A stretch of 64,000 nucleotides of DNA. Origin: Verrucomicrobiales bacterium. GTDB taxonomy: Bacteria; Verrucomicrobiota; Verrucomicrobiia; Limisphaerales; J093. The notes under the pieces are model-generated. The model saw only the letters and a program-made list of their open reading frames with translations, did no database searches and was not told the DNA's origin. The DNA lies in NCBI GenBank assembly GCA_015075445.1, contig JABTUJ010000032.1, positions 1 through 64,000 on the forward strand. Reading direction: 5' to 3'. A program made the position numbers and the translations under genes. Of this stretch, positions 8,018 to 16,307 are shown one piece after another (positions within the stretch are counted from its first letter, which is position 1; each line of letters opens with the position of its first letter).

Positions 8018-8842
8018 TCAACCCTGGGTCGGCGGCCGTTCGTGCCACGCCTTCAGCTCTGCGGCATAATCGGAAGGTTCCAGCCAGCGCCCCAGGAAGT
8101 CGGTCAATACCCGGTCCGCGGCCGCCACATCGCCCCCCACGACCCGGGTGGATACCCGGACAAACTGCTTGGGACCGACCAGCGGACTGCGCTCCAGGAA
8201 GCCCTGCCAGACCCGACCCCAGAAATGCGTGTCGGCTGCGCGCACCCCCGATTCGGCACTGCCGGCCTTGCGACGCAAGGCACGCTTCATGCCCACCGAC
8301 AGGTTGTGATCCAAGCGATAGGGAACCGGTTGGCCACCCACCAACCCGCCAAAGTAAGTGAGTTCGAGGTGACCATCCCGCGCCGCGAAAAGCCGCCGCT
8401 CGAACCGCATCCGCAGGCCGTTCACCTCAAGCTCGAGATGTTCCGGCGATGCCGGTTCCAGGCTCCAGCCGCCGTCGGTCCAGCAGCGGTCCGGCGTGTG
8501 CATGAACAGCCCGATCTCGTCCGCCTTCTCCGAGTAGCGCTTGGCCGAAAACACATTCACCGCCGTCCGCTCGTCCGACCCCCGATACTCGCCGCTGAAC
8601 GTCCGGTCCGCCACCAGGATGGCCTCGGCCCGTTCGGACACGGGAACTTCGCGGAACGTCCAGCCATCGAGGTCGCGGCGTTCGCTCAGCCAGAGTCGGG
8701 TCCCGGTGCGTTCGGTCTTCGAATACCAGAGCCAGGGGAACGCCCAGAGGCCCAGCACCAGGGCGGTCAGGAGACCTACGATCACGTAGGCCTTTCGGCC
8801 CAGAACCGGGCCGCCGCTATCGCTTGGAGAGGACGCTTGCAT
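8018..8842 (-). CDS. epsI: Exosortase-associated EpsI-family protein
   Basis: A 274-residue EpsI (DUF3485-type) protein: a short cytoplasmic N-terminus, one membrane helix (about residues 18-40), and a periplasmic domain containing the family's HTPDRCWTDGGWSLEP motif, in which Cys and the neighbouring Trp residues are typical. EpsI-like domains are often fused to or encoded next to exosortases and are needed for exopolysaccharide export in methylotroph EPS loci. Here the gene lies immediately upstream of the exosortase gene, 17 bases between its stop and the exosortase ATG, supporting cotranscription. The exact biochemical role of the family is unknown. Confidence 0.9.
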   Translation of the reverse strand: MQASSPSDSGGPVLGRKAYVIVGLLTALVLGLWAFPWLWYSKTERTGTRLWLSERRDLDGWTFREVPVSERAEAILVADRTFSGEYRGSDERTAVNVFSAKRYSEKADEIGLFMHTPDRCWTDGGWSLEPASPEHLELEVNGLRMRFERRLFAARDGHLELTYFGGLVGGQPVPYRLDHNLSVGMKRALRRKAGSAESGVRAADTHFWGRVWQGFLERSPLVGPKQFVRVSTRVVGGDVAAADRVLTDFLGRWLEPSDYAAELKAWHERPPTQG

Positions 8843-8856
8843 ATCCGAGGATCACC

Positions 8857-9540
8857 TCAACGTTCCGTATTCTGCGTTTGCGGGCCGGAGCGCCACAACA
8901 CCCGGGCGGGCACCCCAAACACCGTCGTGCCCGTGGCCACCCGGGCGCAGGCCACCGTCCCGGCCCCGACGATGGCCCAGTCTTCCACCGTCATCCCCGG
9001 GATCACCGAGGCATGACTTCCCATCAGGACGCCCTCCCCGAGGACGACGCCCCCGGTGACATCGCAGTGGCCGTTCAGGCTGCACCAGTCGCCCACCCGC
9101 GCGTCGTGTCCCATGCTGCTGCAGCAGTTGATGGTGACGAAATCGCCCAGGACAATGTCCATGGTCAGCACCACCCCGGGGCAGATGACACAACCCACCC
9201 CCAGGTCGACGTTCGGGCCCAAGATGGCAGACGGATGGATCACGGTCAAAAACTGCGCTCCCCGCCCCAGGAGCCGTTCGACGCATTTCTTCTTCACCCA
9301 CGGCAGGCTGATCCCGCAGACGAAGCGGTCCTCCGGCTCCGGCACGTAGTCCGCAATGCTGCCCACCACGCGCAACCCGAGGGACTCATGCCCGTTCAGC
9401 GCCCCCGGGTTGTCGTCCAGAAAGCCCTTGATCCGGTACTCCCCCTTGTCGAAGCCGGCATGGCGGCTCCAAACGAGCATCTCGCGTCCAAACCCGCTGG
9501 CACCCACGACCAGCACCTGCTTGACAGAGTTCACATTCAT
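8857..9540 (-). CDS. PglD/NeuD-type left-handed beta-helix acyltransferase
   Basis: A 227-residue sugar N/O-acyltransferase of the PglD/NeuD/PerB family. Residues 7-60 form the N-terminal Rossmann-like domain (QVLVVGASGFGREMLVW, then KGFLDDNPGAL) that binds the UDP-amino sugar. From about residue 100 a left-handed beta-helix of hexapeptide repeats follows (HPSAILGPNVDLGVGCVI to the end), with the MGHDARVGDWCSLNGH stretch carrying the catalytic-type His. Family members acylate 4-amino sugars from acetyl-CoA or, in some O-antigen and flagellin-glycan systems, with 3-hydroxyacyl groups. The ACP and KAS III-like genes just upstream make an ACP-borne donor plausible; that is inference. ATG 9540 is used because upstream in-frame sequence is not conserved in character. 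Confidence 0.88.
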   Translation of the reverse strand: MNVNSVKQVLVVGASGFGREMLVWSRHAGFDKGEYRIKGFLDDNPGALNGHESLGLRVVGSIADYVPEPEDRFVCGISLPWVKKKCVERLLGRGAQFLTVIHPSAILGPNVDLGVGCVICPGVVLTMDIVLGDFVTINCCSSMGHDARVGDWCSLNGHCDVTGGVVLGEGVLMGSHASVIPGMTVEDWAIVGAGTVACARVATGTTVFGVPARVLWRSGPQTQNTER

Positions 9541-9643
9541 TCCCGAAGCAGTCGCGGTGGATGCGGGACCCACCCCGCGTCGGACACCTTCACCCAGCCC
9601 TCGCACGCGTCCCTTCCCGAGTCCATGCTCCTCCTCGCCGGCC

Positions 9644-9886
9644 TCAACCCGCCTTGGCAACCGCGAGGCGGTACACGTCGGCCACGGTGCGGCAGCGATT
9701 CAGATCCGCCGCCGACAACTGCACGCCGAAGCAGCCGTCCACGACGGCCAGCACGGCCAGCACGGCCACCGAATCCCAGGCCGGCAGCTCGCGGAACACC
9801 GTCTCGGGGCTCAGCGTCACCGGTGTCTCCCCCTGCAACACCGGACCGAGCTCCGCGAGGAAATCCTCGATGGATAATGTCGTCAT
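9644..9886 (-). CDS. Acyl carrier protein (first copy)
   Basis: An 80-residue acyl carrier protein. The phosphopantetheine site is the Asp-Ser of LPAWDSVAVLAVL (Ser39), inside a four-helix ACP layout with acidic early residues. It departs from housekeeping AcpP (DSLDTVE motif) and resembles stand-alone carrier proteins of O-antigen and secondary-metabolite loci. ATG 9886 gives the normal ACP length. It is followed by the PglD-like gene and preceded (19 bases) by the KAS III-like gene, so it is the natural carrier for the acyl chain made here. Confidence 0.88.
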   Translation of the reverse strand: MTTLSIEDFLAELGPVLQGETPVTLSPETVFRELPAWDSVAVLAVLAVVDGCFGVQLSAADLNRCRTVADVYRLAVAKAG

Positions 9887-9905
9887 AGATACCTGTCTCC
9901 GGCCT

Positions 9906-10994
9906 TTAACCCGCTGCTGCAGGGTACGTCTCCAGGCCACAATGTGCCAACGGCCCCAGGCTCAGCAAGCAACTCGCCCACGAGAGGCCCACGCCGAATC
10001 CCGAGCACAACACCGTGCGCGGCGCCTCGCGCAGCCGCTCGCCCAGGTCATGGCACAGGGTGGCCGGGATCGATGCGCTCGATTGGTTTCCGTAATCCGC
10101 CAGGGTACGGCAAGGCACTTTGCTCATCGGCACCTTCAAGCGCAACGCCAGAGTCTGCAGGATGATCCGGTTGGCCTGGTGGAAGACCAGGTGGTCCACC
10201 GCCTCCAGCGTCCGCCCCGCATAGGTCAGCAGCTCCTGGACCGCCCGCGGCTCCTCGCGCAGCGTGAAGTTGAACACCTCGATCCCATTCATGAACAGGT
10301 CATCCGCCGAACGCCGGCTGCCATCCTCCCCCAGGGTCGCGACGCCCGTCTCCGCCGTGCGCGGCTGCCGATAACCTCCCGCCGGAATCGTGATCGCGTC
10401 CCACCCTCGACCGTCCGAGCAGAGCGAAAACCAAGCGGGCGAAGCCGCGTCCGTCCGCTCGATCAAGGTCGCCGACCCGGCATCGCCGAACAGCGGCACG
10501 ACCGTGCGATCCCCGGGATGGAGGCTCTGCGTCACCGTGTCGCCCGCCACCAGCAGGACCCGCTCGCAGCCTCCCGCCTCGACCATCAAGCAGCCCAGGT
10601 ACAGGCCGTACACCCAGCCCGAACATCCCTGGTTCACATCAAAGGCGGCGGCTCCCTTCGGCAATCCCAATCGCCCGTGGAGAATGTTCGCGTTGCACGG
10701 CTGGAAATGGTCCGGGCACTGCGTGACACAGATCACCCCGTCCACCGCCTCCGCCGCCCACCCGCCGCCGGCCAACAACCGCCGCGCCGACCGCTCGCAC
10801 AGATCCAGCGTCGTCACCCCGGGCGGCGCGATCCAGCGGGTCTCGACCCCGACAGCCCGGCGCAGCTTGTCCACTTGCGCAGCGTCGGCGCCCCAGCCAG
10901 CGGCGTCTTCCTCGAGCCGCCGAACCACGGGGCCCGGGCAGACATCGATCCCGGCAATCCGGGCCTGCTGGAAGGTGGCCTTGGGCACGGGCAA
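9906..10994 (-). CDS. 3-oxoacyl-ACP synthase III-like enzyme
   Basis: A thiolase-fold condensing enzyme (362 residues) of the KAS III/FabH type, which joins an acyl-CoA starter with malonyl-ACP. The catalytic triad is visible: Cys124 in VNQGCSGWVYGL, His272 in VFHQANRII and Asn303 in YGNQSSASIP. The C-terminal GFGVGLSWAS loop is typical. The first codon of the frame is TTG (10994), with a GTG 6 bases later as an alternative; no ATG is close. It lies between a CapD-type dehydratase and an ACP inside a glycan locus rather than in a fab operon. This suggests it builds a short 3-oxoacyl chain for sugar acylation, as in the viosamine islands of Pseudomonas. The partner reductase could be the SDR at 13033-13749. 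Confidence 0.9.
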   Translation of the reverse strand: MPVPKATFQQARIAGIDVCPGPVVRRLEEDAAGWGADAAQVDKLRRAVGVETRWIAPPGVTTLDLCERSARRLLAGGGWAAEAVDGVICVTQCPDHFQPCNANILHGRLGLPKGAAAFDVNQGCSGWVYGLYLGCLMVEAGGCERVLLVAGDTVTQSLHPGDRTVVPLFGDAGSATLIERTDAASPAWFSLCSDGRGWDAITIPAGGYRQPRTAETGVATLGEDGSRRSADDLFMNGIEVFNFTLREEPRAVQELLTYAGRTLEAVDHLVFHQANRIILQTLALRLKVPMSKVPCRTLADYGNQSSASIPATLCHDLGERLREAPRTVLCSGFGVGLSWASCLLSLGPLAHCGLETYPAAAG

Positions 10995-11006
10995 CGACGG
11001 GACCGC

Positions 11007-12956
11007 TCAGACCAGGTAGGGCTGATACTCCGGCACCAGCTCCTGGATGCGCTGCTTGAGCTGGTTGCGCTCGGTGCTGTGCAACAACGACCCGAGCGCC
11101 GTAAAAGCCACTTCGACTTCCTCGAGCGGGCGGGGCTCGCTCACGAACCGCATCACCTTCGGGTGGCTGGTCGGCTGGTGGTTCTCGGTGCGGTGACTGA
11201 GTTCCTCGAACAGCTTCTCGCCCGGCCGCAACCCGGTGAAGCGGATCTCGATGTCCTCGTCCGGCTCGAGGCCGCTGAGCTGAATCAGTTGCCGCGCGAG
11301 ATCCGCGATCTTGACCGGCTGCCCCATGTCGAGCACGAAGATCTCCCCGCCCCCGCCCATGAAGGCGGCCTGCAGCACAAGCCCCACCGCCTCGGGAATG
11401 GTCATGAAGTATCGGGTGACATCCGGGTGGGTGACGGTGACCGGCCCCCCCATGGCGATCTGCCGGGTGAACACCGGAATCACACTCCCCGAGGAGCCCA
11501 GCACGTTGCCAAACCGGACGGCCATGAACTTCGTGCCATTCGCCTTGGACGCCGCCAGTGCCTGCAGGTAGATCTCCGCCAGCCGTTTCGAGGCTCCCAT
11601 GACGCTGGTCGGGTTGATCGCCTTGTCCGTCGAGATCAGGACGAACCGCGCCACCTGGTACTCCCGGGCGAGCAACGCCAGTCGCGCGGTGCCAAACGCG
11701 TTGTTCTTCAGCGCCTCGCTCGGCTGGCTCTCCATCATCGGCACGTGCTTGTGCGCAGCCGCATGGAACACCAACTCGGGCTTGAACCGCCCGAAGACGT
11801 AGCGCAGCCGGGCTTCATCCAGGATGTCCGCAATGACGGGAACCACCTGACCCCCGAAGCCGCCACCGATCATCTCCTGTTCAATGGGGAACAACTGGAC
11901 CTCGGAACGGTCCAGCAGCAGCAGCGTGCGCGGGTTGCGATCCACGATCTGCCGGCACAGCTCGCTGCCAATGCTCCCGCCCGCCCCCGTCACGAGCACC
12001 GTCCGCCCCTTGATCTCCTGCTGGATGTTGGCCAGATCCAGCTCGATGGGGTCGCGCTGCAACAGGTCCTGGATCTCGACCGGCCGCAGTTGACTGACCC
12101 GCACCTTGCCGGTCGCAAGCTGATCCACGGACGGCACCGTCTCGAACTTGAGACGCGCCGCCTGTAGCAGTCGGACCACCTCCCCGAGGCGCTTGGCCGG
12201 CGCCGTCGGCATCGCGATGATCACCTCCTCCAGGTGCATCCGGAAACTCGGGTCCCGCAGCTTCTCAGGCCGCCCCACCACCGGCACCCCGTGCACCTGC
12301 GAATGCCACTTGAGCGGGTCATCGTCAAAAAACGCCACCGGCACCAGCCCCATCCCCCGCCGCGCCAGCAACTCCTTGGCCAGCGAAGCTCCCACGTCCC
12401 CCGCCCCGATGATCCCCACCCGTTTGGTCCCGACGCCCCGTGGCCCGTTCCCCTTCCGCAACCGCTCCCGCATCACCCGAAACCCCATCCGGACCCCCAC
12501 CACCGACGCCGTGGACAGGACGTAGTCGATGAGGATGACGCCGCGGGGCAGTCCCATCAGCAGCAGGTCGAGCTGTTCCGCCACCAGGATCAGCAGCGAC
12601 GCGACACTCATCGCGTAGAAGACCCGCCACAGATCGGGAATCGCGAAGTACCCCAGCAACCCGGTGAACTGCCCGAACAACAGCAGGCACACGACCTTGA
12701 TGATCAGCGGCGCCCACCAACCGCTGTGGACCGCCGGCTGCTGGGCCTCTGGGACCTGAAAATCAAAGCGGAACTGAAAGGCCAACCAGTGCACCACGAG
12801 AAAGGCCCCCACATACGCCAGCCCCAGGATGGTGTAGCGTTCTCCCACCGAGAAACCGTGGGACCGACGCGCACCGTTCCCTTTGGGCAAGGCGTTGCCT
12901 GCCGGATCCATGTTGGGACCCGCGTTGGTAGCACGTGCTCCTGTTGGTTTTTCCAT
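11007..12956 (-). CDS. PglF/CapD-type UDP-sugar 4,6-dehydratase
   Basis: A 649-residue membrane nucleotide-sugar dehydratase/epimerase of the FlaA1/CapD/PglF/WbpM group. About four hydrophobic helices occupy the first 150 residues, followed by a degenerate Rossmann domain (RVGIIGAGDVGASLAKELL) and the catalytic SDR domain: VLVTGAGGSIGSELCRQI, HAAAHKHVPMME, FVLISTDKAINPTSVMGASKR, RFGNVLGSSGSVIPVF and a C-terminal GLRPGEKLFEEL. The catalytic Lys sits in MGASKR where other SDRs have Tyr-x3-Lys, as in PglF and WbpM. Product: a UDP-4-keto-6-deoxy sugar, substrate for the DegT aminotransferase at 16489-17766. ATG 12956 follows a GGGGGA Shine-Dalgarno-like run; an in-frame start at 12986 exists. Confidence 0.9.
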   Translation of the reverse strand: MEKPTGARATNAGPNMDPAGNALPKGNGARRSHGFSVGERYTILGLAYVGAFLVVHWLAFQFRFDFQVPEAQQPAVHSGWWAPLIIKVVCLLLFGQFTGLLGYFAIPDLWRVFYAMSVASLLILVAEQLDLLLMGLPRGVILIDYVLSTASVVGVRMGFRVMRERLRKGNGPRGVGTKRVGIIGAGDVGASLAKELLARRGMGLVPVAFFDDDPLKWHSQVHGVPVVGRPEKLRDPSFRMHLEEVIIAMPTAPAKRLGEVVRLLQAARLKFETVPSVDQLATGKVRVSQLRPVEIQDLLQRDPIELDLANIQQEIKGRTVLVTGAGGSIGSELCRQIVDRNPRTLLLLDRSEVQLFPIEQEMIGGGFGGQVVPVIADILDEARLRYVFGRFKPELVFHAAAHKHVPMMESQPSEALKNNAFGTARLALLAREYQVARFVLISTDKAINPTSVMGASKRLAEIYLQALAASKANGTKFMAVRFGNVLGSSGSVIPVFTRQIAMGGPVTVTHPDVTRYFMTIPEAVGLVLQAAFMGGGGEIFVLDMGQPVKIADLARQLIQLSGLEPDEDIEIRFTGLRPGEKLFEELSHRTENHQPTSHPKVMRFVSEPRPLEEVEVAFTALGSLLHSTERNQLKQRIQELVPEYQPYLV

Positions 12957-13032
12957 GCGTCCCCCGAAATGCTTGGCGCCTCTCAAACGGCCACCGGTCT
13001 ACTGCGTCTGACCCGCCTCCGCAACTCCTGCC

Positions 13033-13749
13033 TTACGCGCGCATCCCTCCGTCCACGATCAACTCCGTACCCGTGACGAAAGCCGCGGCCGGCGACAATA
13101 AAAAGCTCACCGCTCCGACCACATCCTCAACCTGCCCCAATCGCCCCAGCGCCGTCCGGCGCCGCAACCGCACCCGCTGCGCCTCCTCGAGCGACGCGCT
13201 CATCTCCGTCTCGAGAAAACCCGGCAACACGCAGTTCGACCGGATCCCACGTTCGCCATACTCCCGCGCCACCGCCCGAGAAAACGCCACCAGCGCCCCT
13301 TTCGTCGCCCCGTACACGGTCAGTCCCGACAGCCCCGTGACCGCAGCCACCGACGACACGAACACCAGGCTCCCGCCGCGGGGCAACATACCTTTCACCA
13401 CCTGTTTCGCCAGCAGCATGGGCGCCAGCAGATTCACGTCGAGCGTCTGCCGCATGACCGGCTCCGACGTCAACGTCAGCAGCCCCTCCGTCCCCAGGGC
13501 GGCGTTGGCCACAAACCCGTCCAGACCCTCCAACACCCGCGCCGCGACACACAAGCGCTGCACCTCCTCCGCTTCCGCCAGGTCCGCTTCCCAGAACTCG
13601 AATCGCCCGGCGTACTGCGCCTGCAACTCCCGCACCGCGTCGGTTGCGCGACGTGCGGTGGTCAGGACATGCCACTGTTCGTCGAGCAACTTCCGACACA
13701 GGGCCAGCCCCAAGCCGCGGGAACCCCCGGTGATGAGAACGCGTTTCAT
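13033..13749 (-). CDS. SDR-family reductase, FabG-like
   Basis: A 238-residue classical short-chain dehydrogenase. It has the NADP-binding VLITGGSRGLGLALC near the N-terminus, an NAALG motif, the catalytic Ser (FVSSVAAVTG) and YGATK (Tyr-x3-Lys), and the usual C-terminal VTGTELIVDGGMRA. Generic FabG-like sequence does not fix the substrate. Its position between the dehydratase/KAS III/ACP genes and the AMP-ligase/ACP genes suggests it reduces the 3-oxoacyl-ACP made by the KAS III-like enzyme to a 3-hydroxyacyl-ACP. ATG 13749 is preferred to the GTG at 13758. Two copies of the dispersed repeat lie directly upstream (13781-13907). Confidence 0.85.
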   Translation of the reverse strand: MKRVLITGGSRGLGLALCRKLLDEQWHVLTTARRATDAVRELQAQYAGRFEFWEADLAEAEEVQRLCVAARVLEGLDGFVANAALGTEGLLTLTSEPVMRQTLDVNLLAPMLLAKQVVKGMLPRGGSLVFVSSVAAVTGLSGLTVYGATKGALVAFSRAVAREYGERGIRSNCVLPGFLETEMSASLEEAQRVRLRRRTALGRLGQVEDVVGAVSFLLSPAAAFVTGTELIVDGGMRA

Positions 13750-13780
13750 GGACGGCACTGGGGACTACGGACCCAGCCTG

Positions 13781-13907
13781 GTAGGAGTCGAGGTCACGAG
13801 ACTCAGCAAGCAAGAGACCACCGACGACGGGCCGACACGCCCAGCCGACGTAGGAGCCGACGTCAGGAGGCTCACGCCGGGCTGAGTCTCGTTACCTCGA
13901 CTCCTAC
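13781..13907. repeat. Dispersed inverted-repeat element: one half (13781-13804), one full (13850-13907)
   Basis: A 24-bp half copy at 13781-13804 and a full 58-bp copy at 13850-13907 in the opposite orientation (divergent arm first, ending CTCCTAC). The full copy overlaps the 3' end of the AMP-ligase gene: its TAG stop codon (13904-13906) is the TAG of the repeat's terminal GTAGGAG on the minus strand. Confidence 0.9.
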
Positions 13908-14959
13908 CGCAAGCCCCGCTTGGCGTTCTGATCGGGTCCGAGTTCGGCGACGACCCAACGCCGTGGCCACGCCGGTTTCGGGAGGTCCTGACGCAACCGC
14001 GCCTCCAACCGCTCCTGCACCACCGTGGGATCGGCCCCCGGCACCGGAGCGTAGCGGAGGGCAACGACCTGCCCCGTCACCGGGTTCGGCTCGGCCACGG
14101 CCACTGCACGTGCGACCCCTTCCACCTCTTCAGCCAGAAGACCGACCTGCGACAAACTCACCTTGGTCCCCGCCACATTGGCCACCTCGCTGGCCCGGCC
14201 TAACACCCGCAGCAGATCCCCCCGAACCTCGACACAATCGCCCGTGCTCCGCCAGGTGCCGTTCTCGTTCACTTCGAGCACGCCCTCCGGCGCCCGCCAG
14301 CCTGCCCAACGCGCTGCGAGCAACGCGGTTTCGTACCAGCCATCCACTCGTTGCGTCTTCAGCAGCACACCAAACTCGGCCGCCGCGTAGATCGCTGTGA
14401 ACCGTGCGTCCGGCCACCGCGCCCGCAACCGGTTGCCCAAACCGGCCCGTAACGGCTCCCCCCCCAAAGTCACCTGCCGAGGCATCCACCCGACCCGCTC
14501 GGCCGGCTCATTTTGCAGCAGCAGATCGAGGAAGGTCGGCGTCGCCGACAGCGCTTCAGGCCGTTCGGTCGTGAGGGTTCGCCAACGGTCGGTCCAGTCG
14601 CCCAGCAGCGATACCGCCCGTCCGCCGTTGATCCAGGCCTGCAACGCCACCTGGACACCCGCAAAGCTCCAGGCATCGAACGGCGAGGCCCAACACCATT
14701 CCCGTACCGAGTCACTCCGACGGGCGGCCGCCCTCAGCTCCGACCACCGCCGCCAGACCAGTTTGGGATGGCCGGTCGAGCCCGAGGAAGTCACCCCCAG
14801 CCAGACCTCGGCCCCCGCAGGCGGCGGACTTGAAGCCACCGGCTGCCCGACGGGCGGCAACAACGCCAGGCTCCGCCCCTGCTCGAGTTCGGCAAACACC
14901 GGCAACACCTCGCCCAGCGTGCGCGGATGCTGCTCGACAATGGACACGCAGGAGGACAC
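13904..14959 (-). CDS. AMP-binding acyl-activating enzyme (ligase)
   Basis: A 351-residue ANL-superfamily adenylate-forming enzyme, shorter than the usual 500-550 residues. The phosphate-binding loop is VTSSGSTGHPKLVWRRW (about residues 56-72); a YAAAEFG motif stands at the A5 position, RSTGDCVEVRGD at A7-A8, and the C-terminal lid ends in NAKRGLR, where the Lys is the A10 catalytic lysine. All essential motifs are therefore kept despite the small size. The frame starts with GTG at 14959; no ATG is near. Such small ligases in O-antigen or polyketide-like loci load an acid onto an ACP; the second ACP gene lies 170 bases upstream. The stop codon comes from a dispersed repeat. Confidence 0.85.
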   Translation of the reverse strand: MSSCVSIVEQHPRTLGEVLPVFAELEQGRSLALLPPVGQPVASSPPPAGAEVWLGVTSSGSTGHPKLVWRRWSELRAAARRSDSVREWCWASPFDAWSFAGVQVALQAWINGGRAVSLLGDWTDRWRTLTTERPEALSATPTFLDLLLQNEPAERVGWMPRQVTLGGEPLRAGLGNRLRARWPDARFTAIYAAAEFGVLLKTQRVDGWYETALLAARWAGWRAPEGVLEVNENGTWRSTGDCVEVRGDLLRVLGRASEVANVAGTKVSLSQVGLLAEEVEGVARAVAVAEPNPVTGQVVALRYAPVPGADPTVVQERLEARLRQDLPKPAWPRRWVVAELGPDQNAKRGLR

Positions 14960-14968
14960 GAGGGGAGT

Positions 14969-15125
14969 GGGACGGTGAGACGGTGGGACGGTGGGACGGT
15001 GAGACGGTGGGACGGTGAGACGGTGGGACGGTAGGAGTCGAGGTGACGAGACTCTGCCTGGCGTGAGCCTCCTGACGTCGTCTCCTACCGGCCGCCCACC
15101 CGTAGGAGTCGAGGTGACGAGACTC
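14969..15125. repeat. Octamer minisatellite joined to dispersed inverted repeats
   Basis: Eight tandem octamers GGGACGGT (some GAGACGGT) at 14969-15032, then a full 58-bp inverted-repeat element at 15031-15088 and a half copy at 15102-15125. The last GT of the octamer array is also the first GT of the GTAGGAG element, so the two repeat families are fused. The array lies between the ligase and second ACP genes. Confidence 0.9.
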
Positions 15126-15130
15126 TGCCT

Positions 15131-15400
15131 TCAGCGGCCGTTCGCGTCTTTCGCGGGCAATGGGTTCCCGTCCAGCAACCGCAGAATATCGCTCCAGGTC
15201 CTTGGGATCTCGGGAGCATCGAACGGGGCCACTCCGAACTCGCGTTCGACGGCCACCATCAACTCGGCCAAGTCCAGCGAATCCAGTCGCAACTCGGGCG
15301 CCTGCAAGCGGCGGCTGAAATCGAACTGCTCCAGTTGACCGCCGTTGCGTCGATGCACCGCGAGCACCAACGCCGCCAAACGCGGGGCGTACTCGCTCAT
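15131..15400 (-). CDS. Acyl carrier protein (second copy)
   Basis: An 89-residue ACP-like protein. The phosphopantetheine site is LRLDSLDLAELMVAVE (Ser41), closer to the canonical DSL motif than the first ACP at 9644-9886. It begins at ATG 15400 and ends just before a dispersed repeat. The AMP-ligase gene follows, so this carrier may receive the acid activated by that enzyme, while the other ACP pairs with the KAS III-like synthase; this division of labour is inferred from position only. Confidence 0.85.
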   Translation of the reverse strand: MSEYAPRLAALVLAVHRRNGGQLEQFDFSRRLQAPELRLDSLDLAELMVAVEREFGVAPFDAPEIPRTWSDILRLLDGNPLPAKDANGR

Positions 15401-15446
15401 AGATCCTCGTTCCACAGTCTCCCTGGCTTCGTCGTCGAGTACCCCG

Positions 15447-16217
15447 TCACCGGCCAAACCGGCTGGAGAGATAAAGGGCAACCCCACGCGACCGGGCGTG
15501 GTCCCTGACGGCCTTCTGGGTGGTCATGTGCGCCACGATCACCGGGAACACCTCGCCGAGCACTTCCTTGAGGGCCGCCACCCGATGGTCCACAAACCGG
15601 TCCACGTCCCGGGTGGACAGTTGCACCTTGGACTCGCCGACCACGGTCACCGAGCGCCCCTGCCACCGGCCTCGACCCAGGATGTTCACCTCCCAATCCC
15701 GGCCTTGCCGGTCCGTGACATAATCGCGATCCAATGGCTCGGCCATTTCGAGGGCGTAGTCCTTGGCCAGCAAGGCGGGCAGATGACGGTAGGCTTCGTT
15801 TTCCAGAGTGTATCCCACGGTGGCGCTCAAACCGCCCAACTGCTTGTTCGTGTCATCCAGCCGCGCCTCGGTCCGTCGCTGCGCCTCGGCCAACTCAGCC
15901 ACCCTCGCTTCGGTCCGCTTCTGCGCCTCGGCGAGCTCAGCCACGACCTGCTCCAGACGGTCCAGCCGCGCTTCCGACCGCTTCTGCGCCTCCGCGAGCT
16001 CCGCAACGACTTGCGCGAGCCGGTCCAACCGTCCTTCCGATCGTTCCTGGGCTTCGGACAGGCGCTGCAGGACCGCGTGCAAGGAGCGAAACTCCGTCTG
16101 GAACGTCCGTTCCTGGAGATCGTCAAACGCAGTCTCGACCGCCCAAGCCACATCCTGGGCCGCCGCCGCGCCCAACGTGCGGCTAAGCCGCTCAACAATG
16201 TCCGCTGTGTGAATCAT
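15447..16217 (-). CDS. Coiled-coil protein with a C-terminal nuclease-like domain
   Basis: A 256-residue protein. Residues 40-130 are a coiled coil built from near-identical repeats of LAEAQKRSEARLDRL. The C-terminal part (from about residue 140) has WEVNILGRGRW and VVGESKVQLS, an Asp/Glu then Glu-x-Lys pattern like the PD-(D/E)XK nuclease core, ending with a YLSSRFGR tail. Proteins of this design (DUF3782-like, often in several copies in cyanobacteria and other bacteria) are unassigned in function. It interrupts the glycan locus between ACP and aminotransferase and probably has no glycan role. The catalytic residues fit the nuclease pattern, but activity is not established. Confidence 0.7.
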   Translation of the reverse strand: MIHTADIVERLSRTLGAAAAQDVAWAVETAFDDLQERTFQTEFRSLHAVLQRLSEAQERSEGRLDRLAQVVAELAEAQKRSEARLDRLEQVVAELAEAQKRTEARVAELAEAQRRTEARLDDTNKQLGGLSATVGYTLENEAYRHLPALLAKDYALEMAEPLDRDYVTDRQGRDWEVNILGRGRWQGRSVTVVGESKVQLSTRDVDRFVDHRVAALKEVLGEVFPVIVAHMTTQKAVRDHARSRGVALYLSSRFGR

Positions 16218-16307
16218 TCATCTGCGATTCGACGCCCGAAGCAACCCCGCCGGACTCGTGGCAAACTAATCGCCCCTTCCTCCGCCGGCAACCCCGTCGA
16301 CAGGGCA

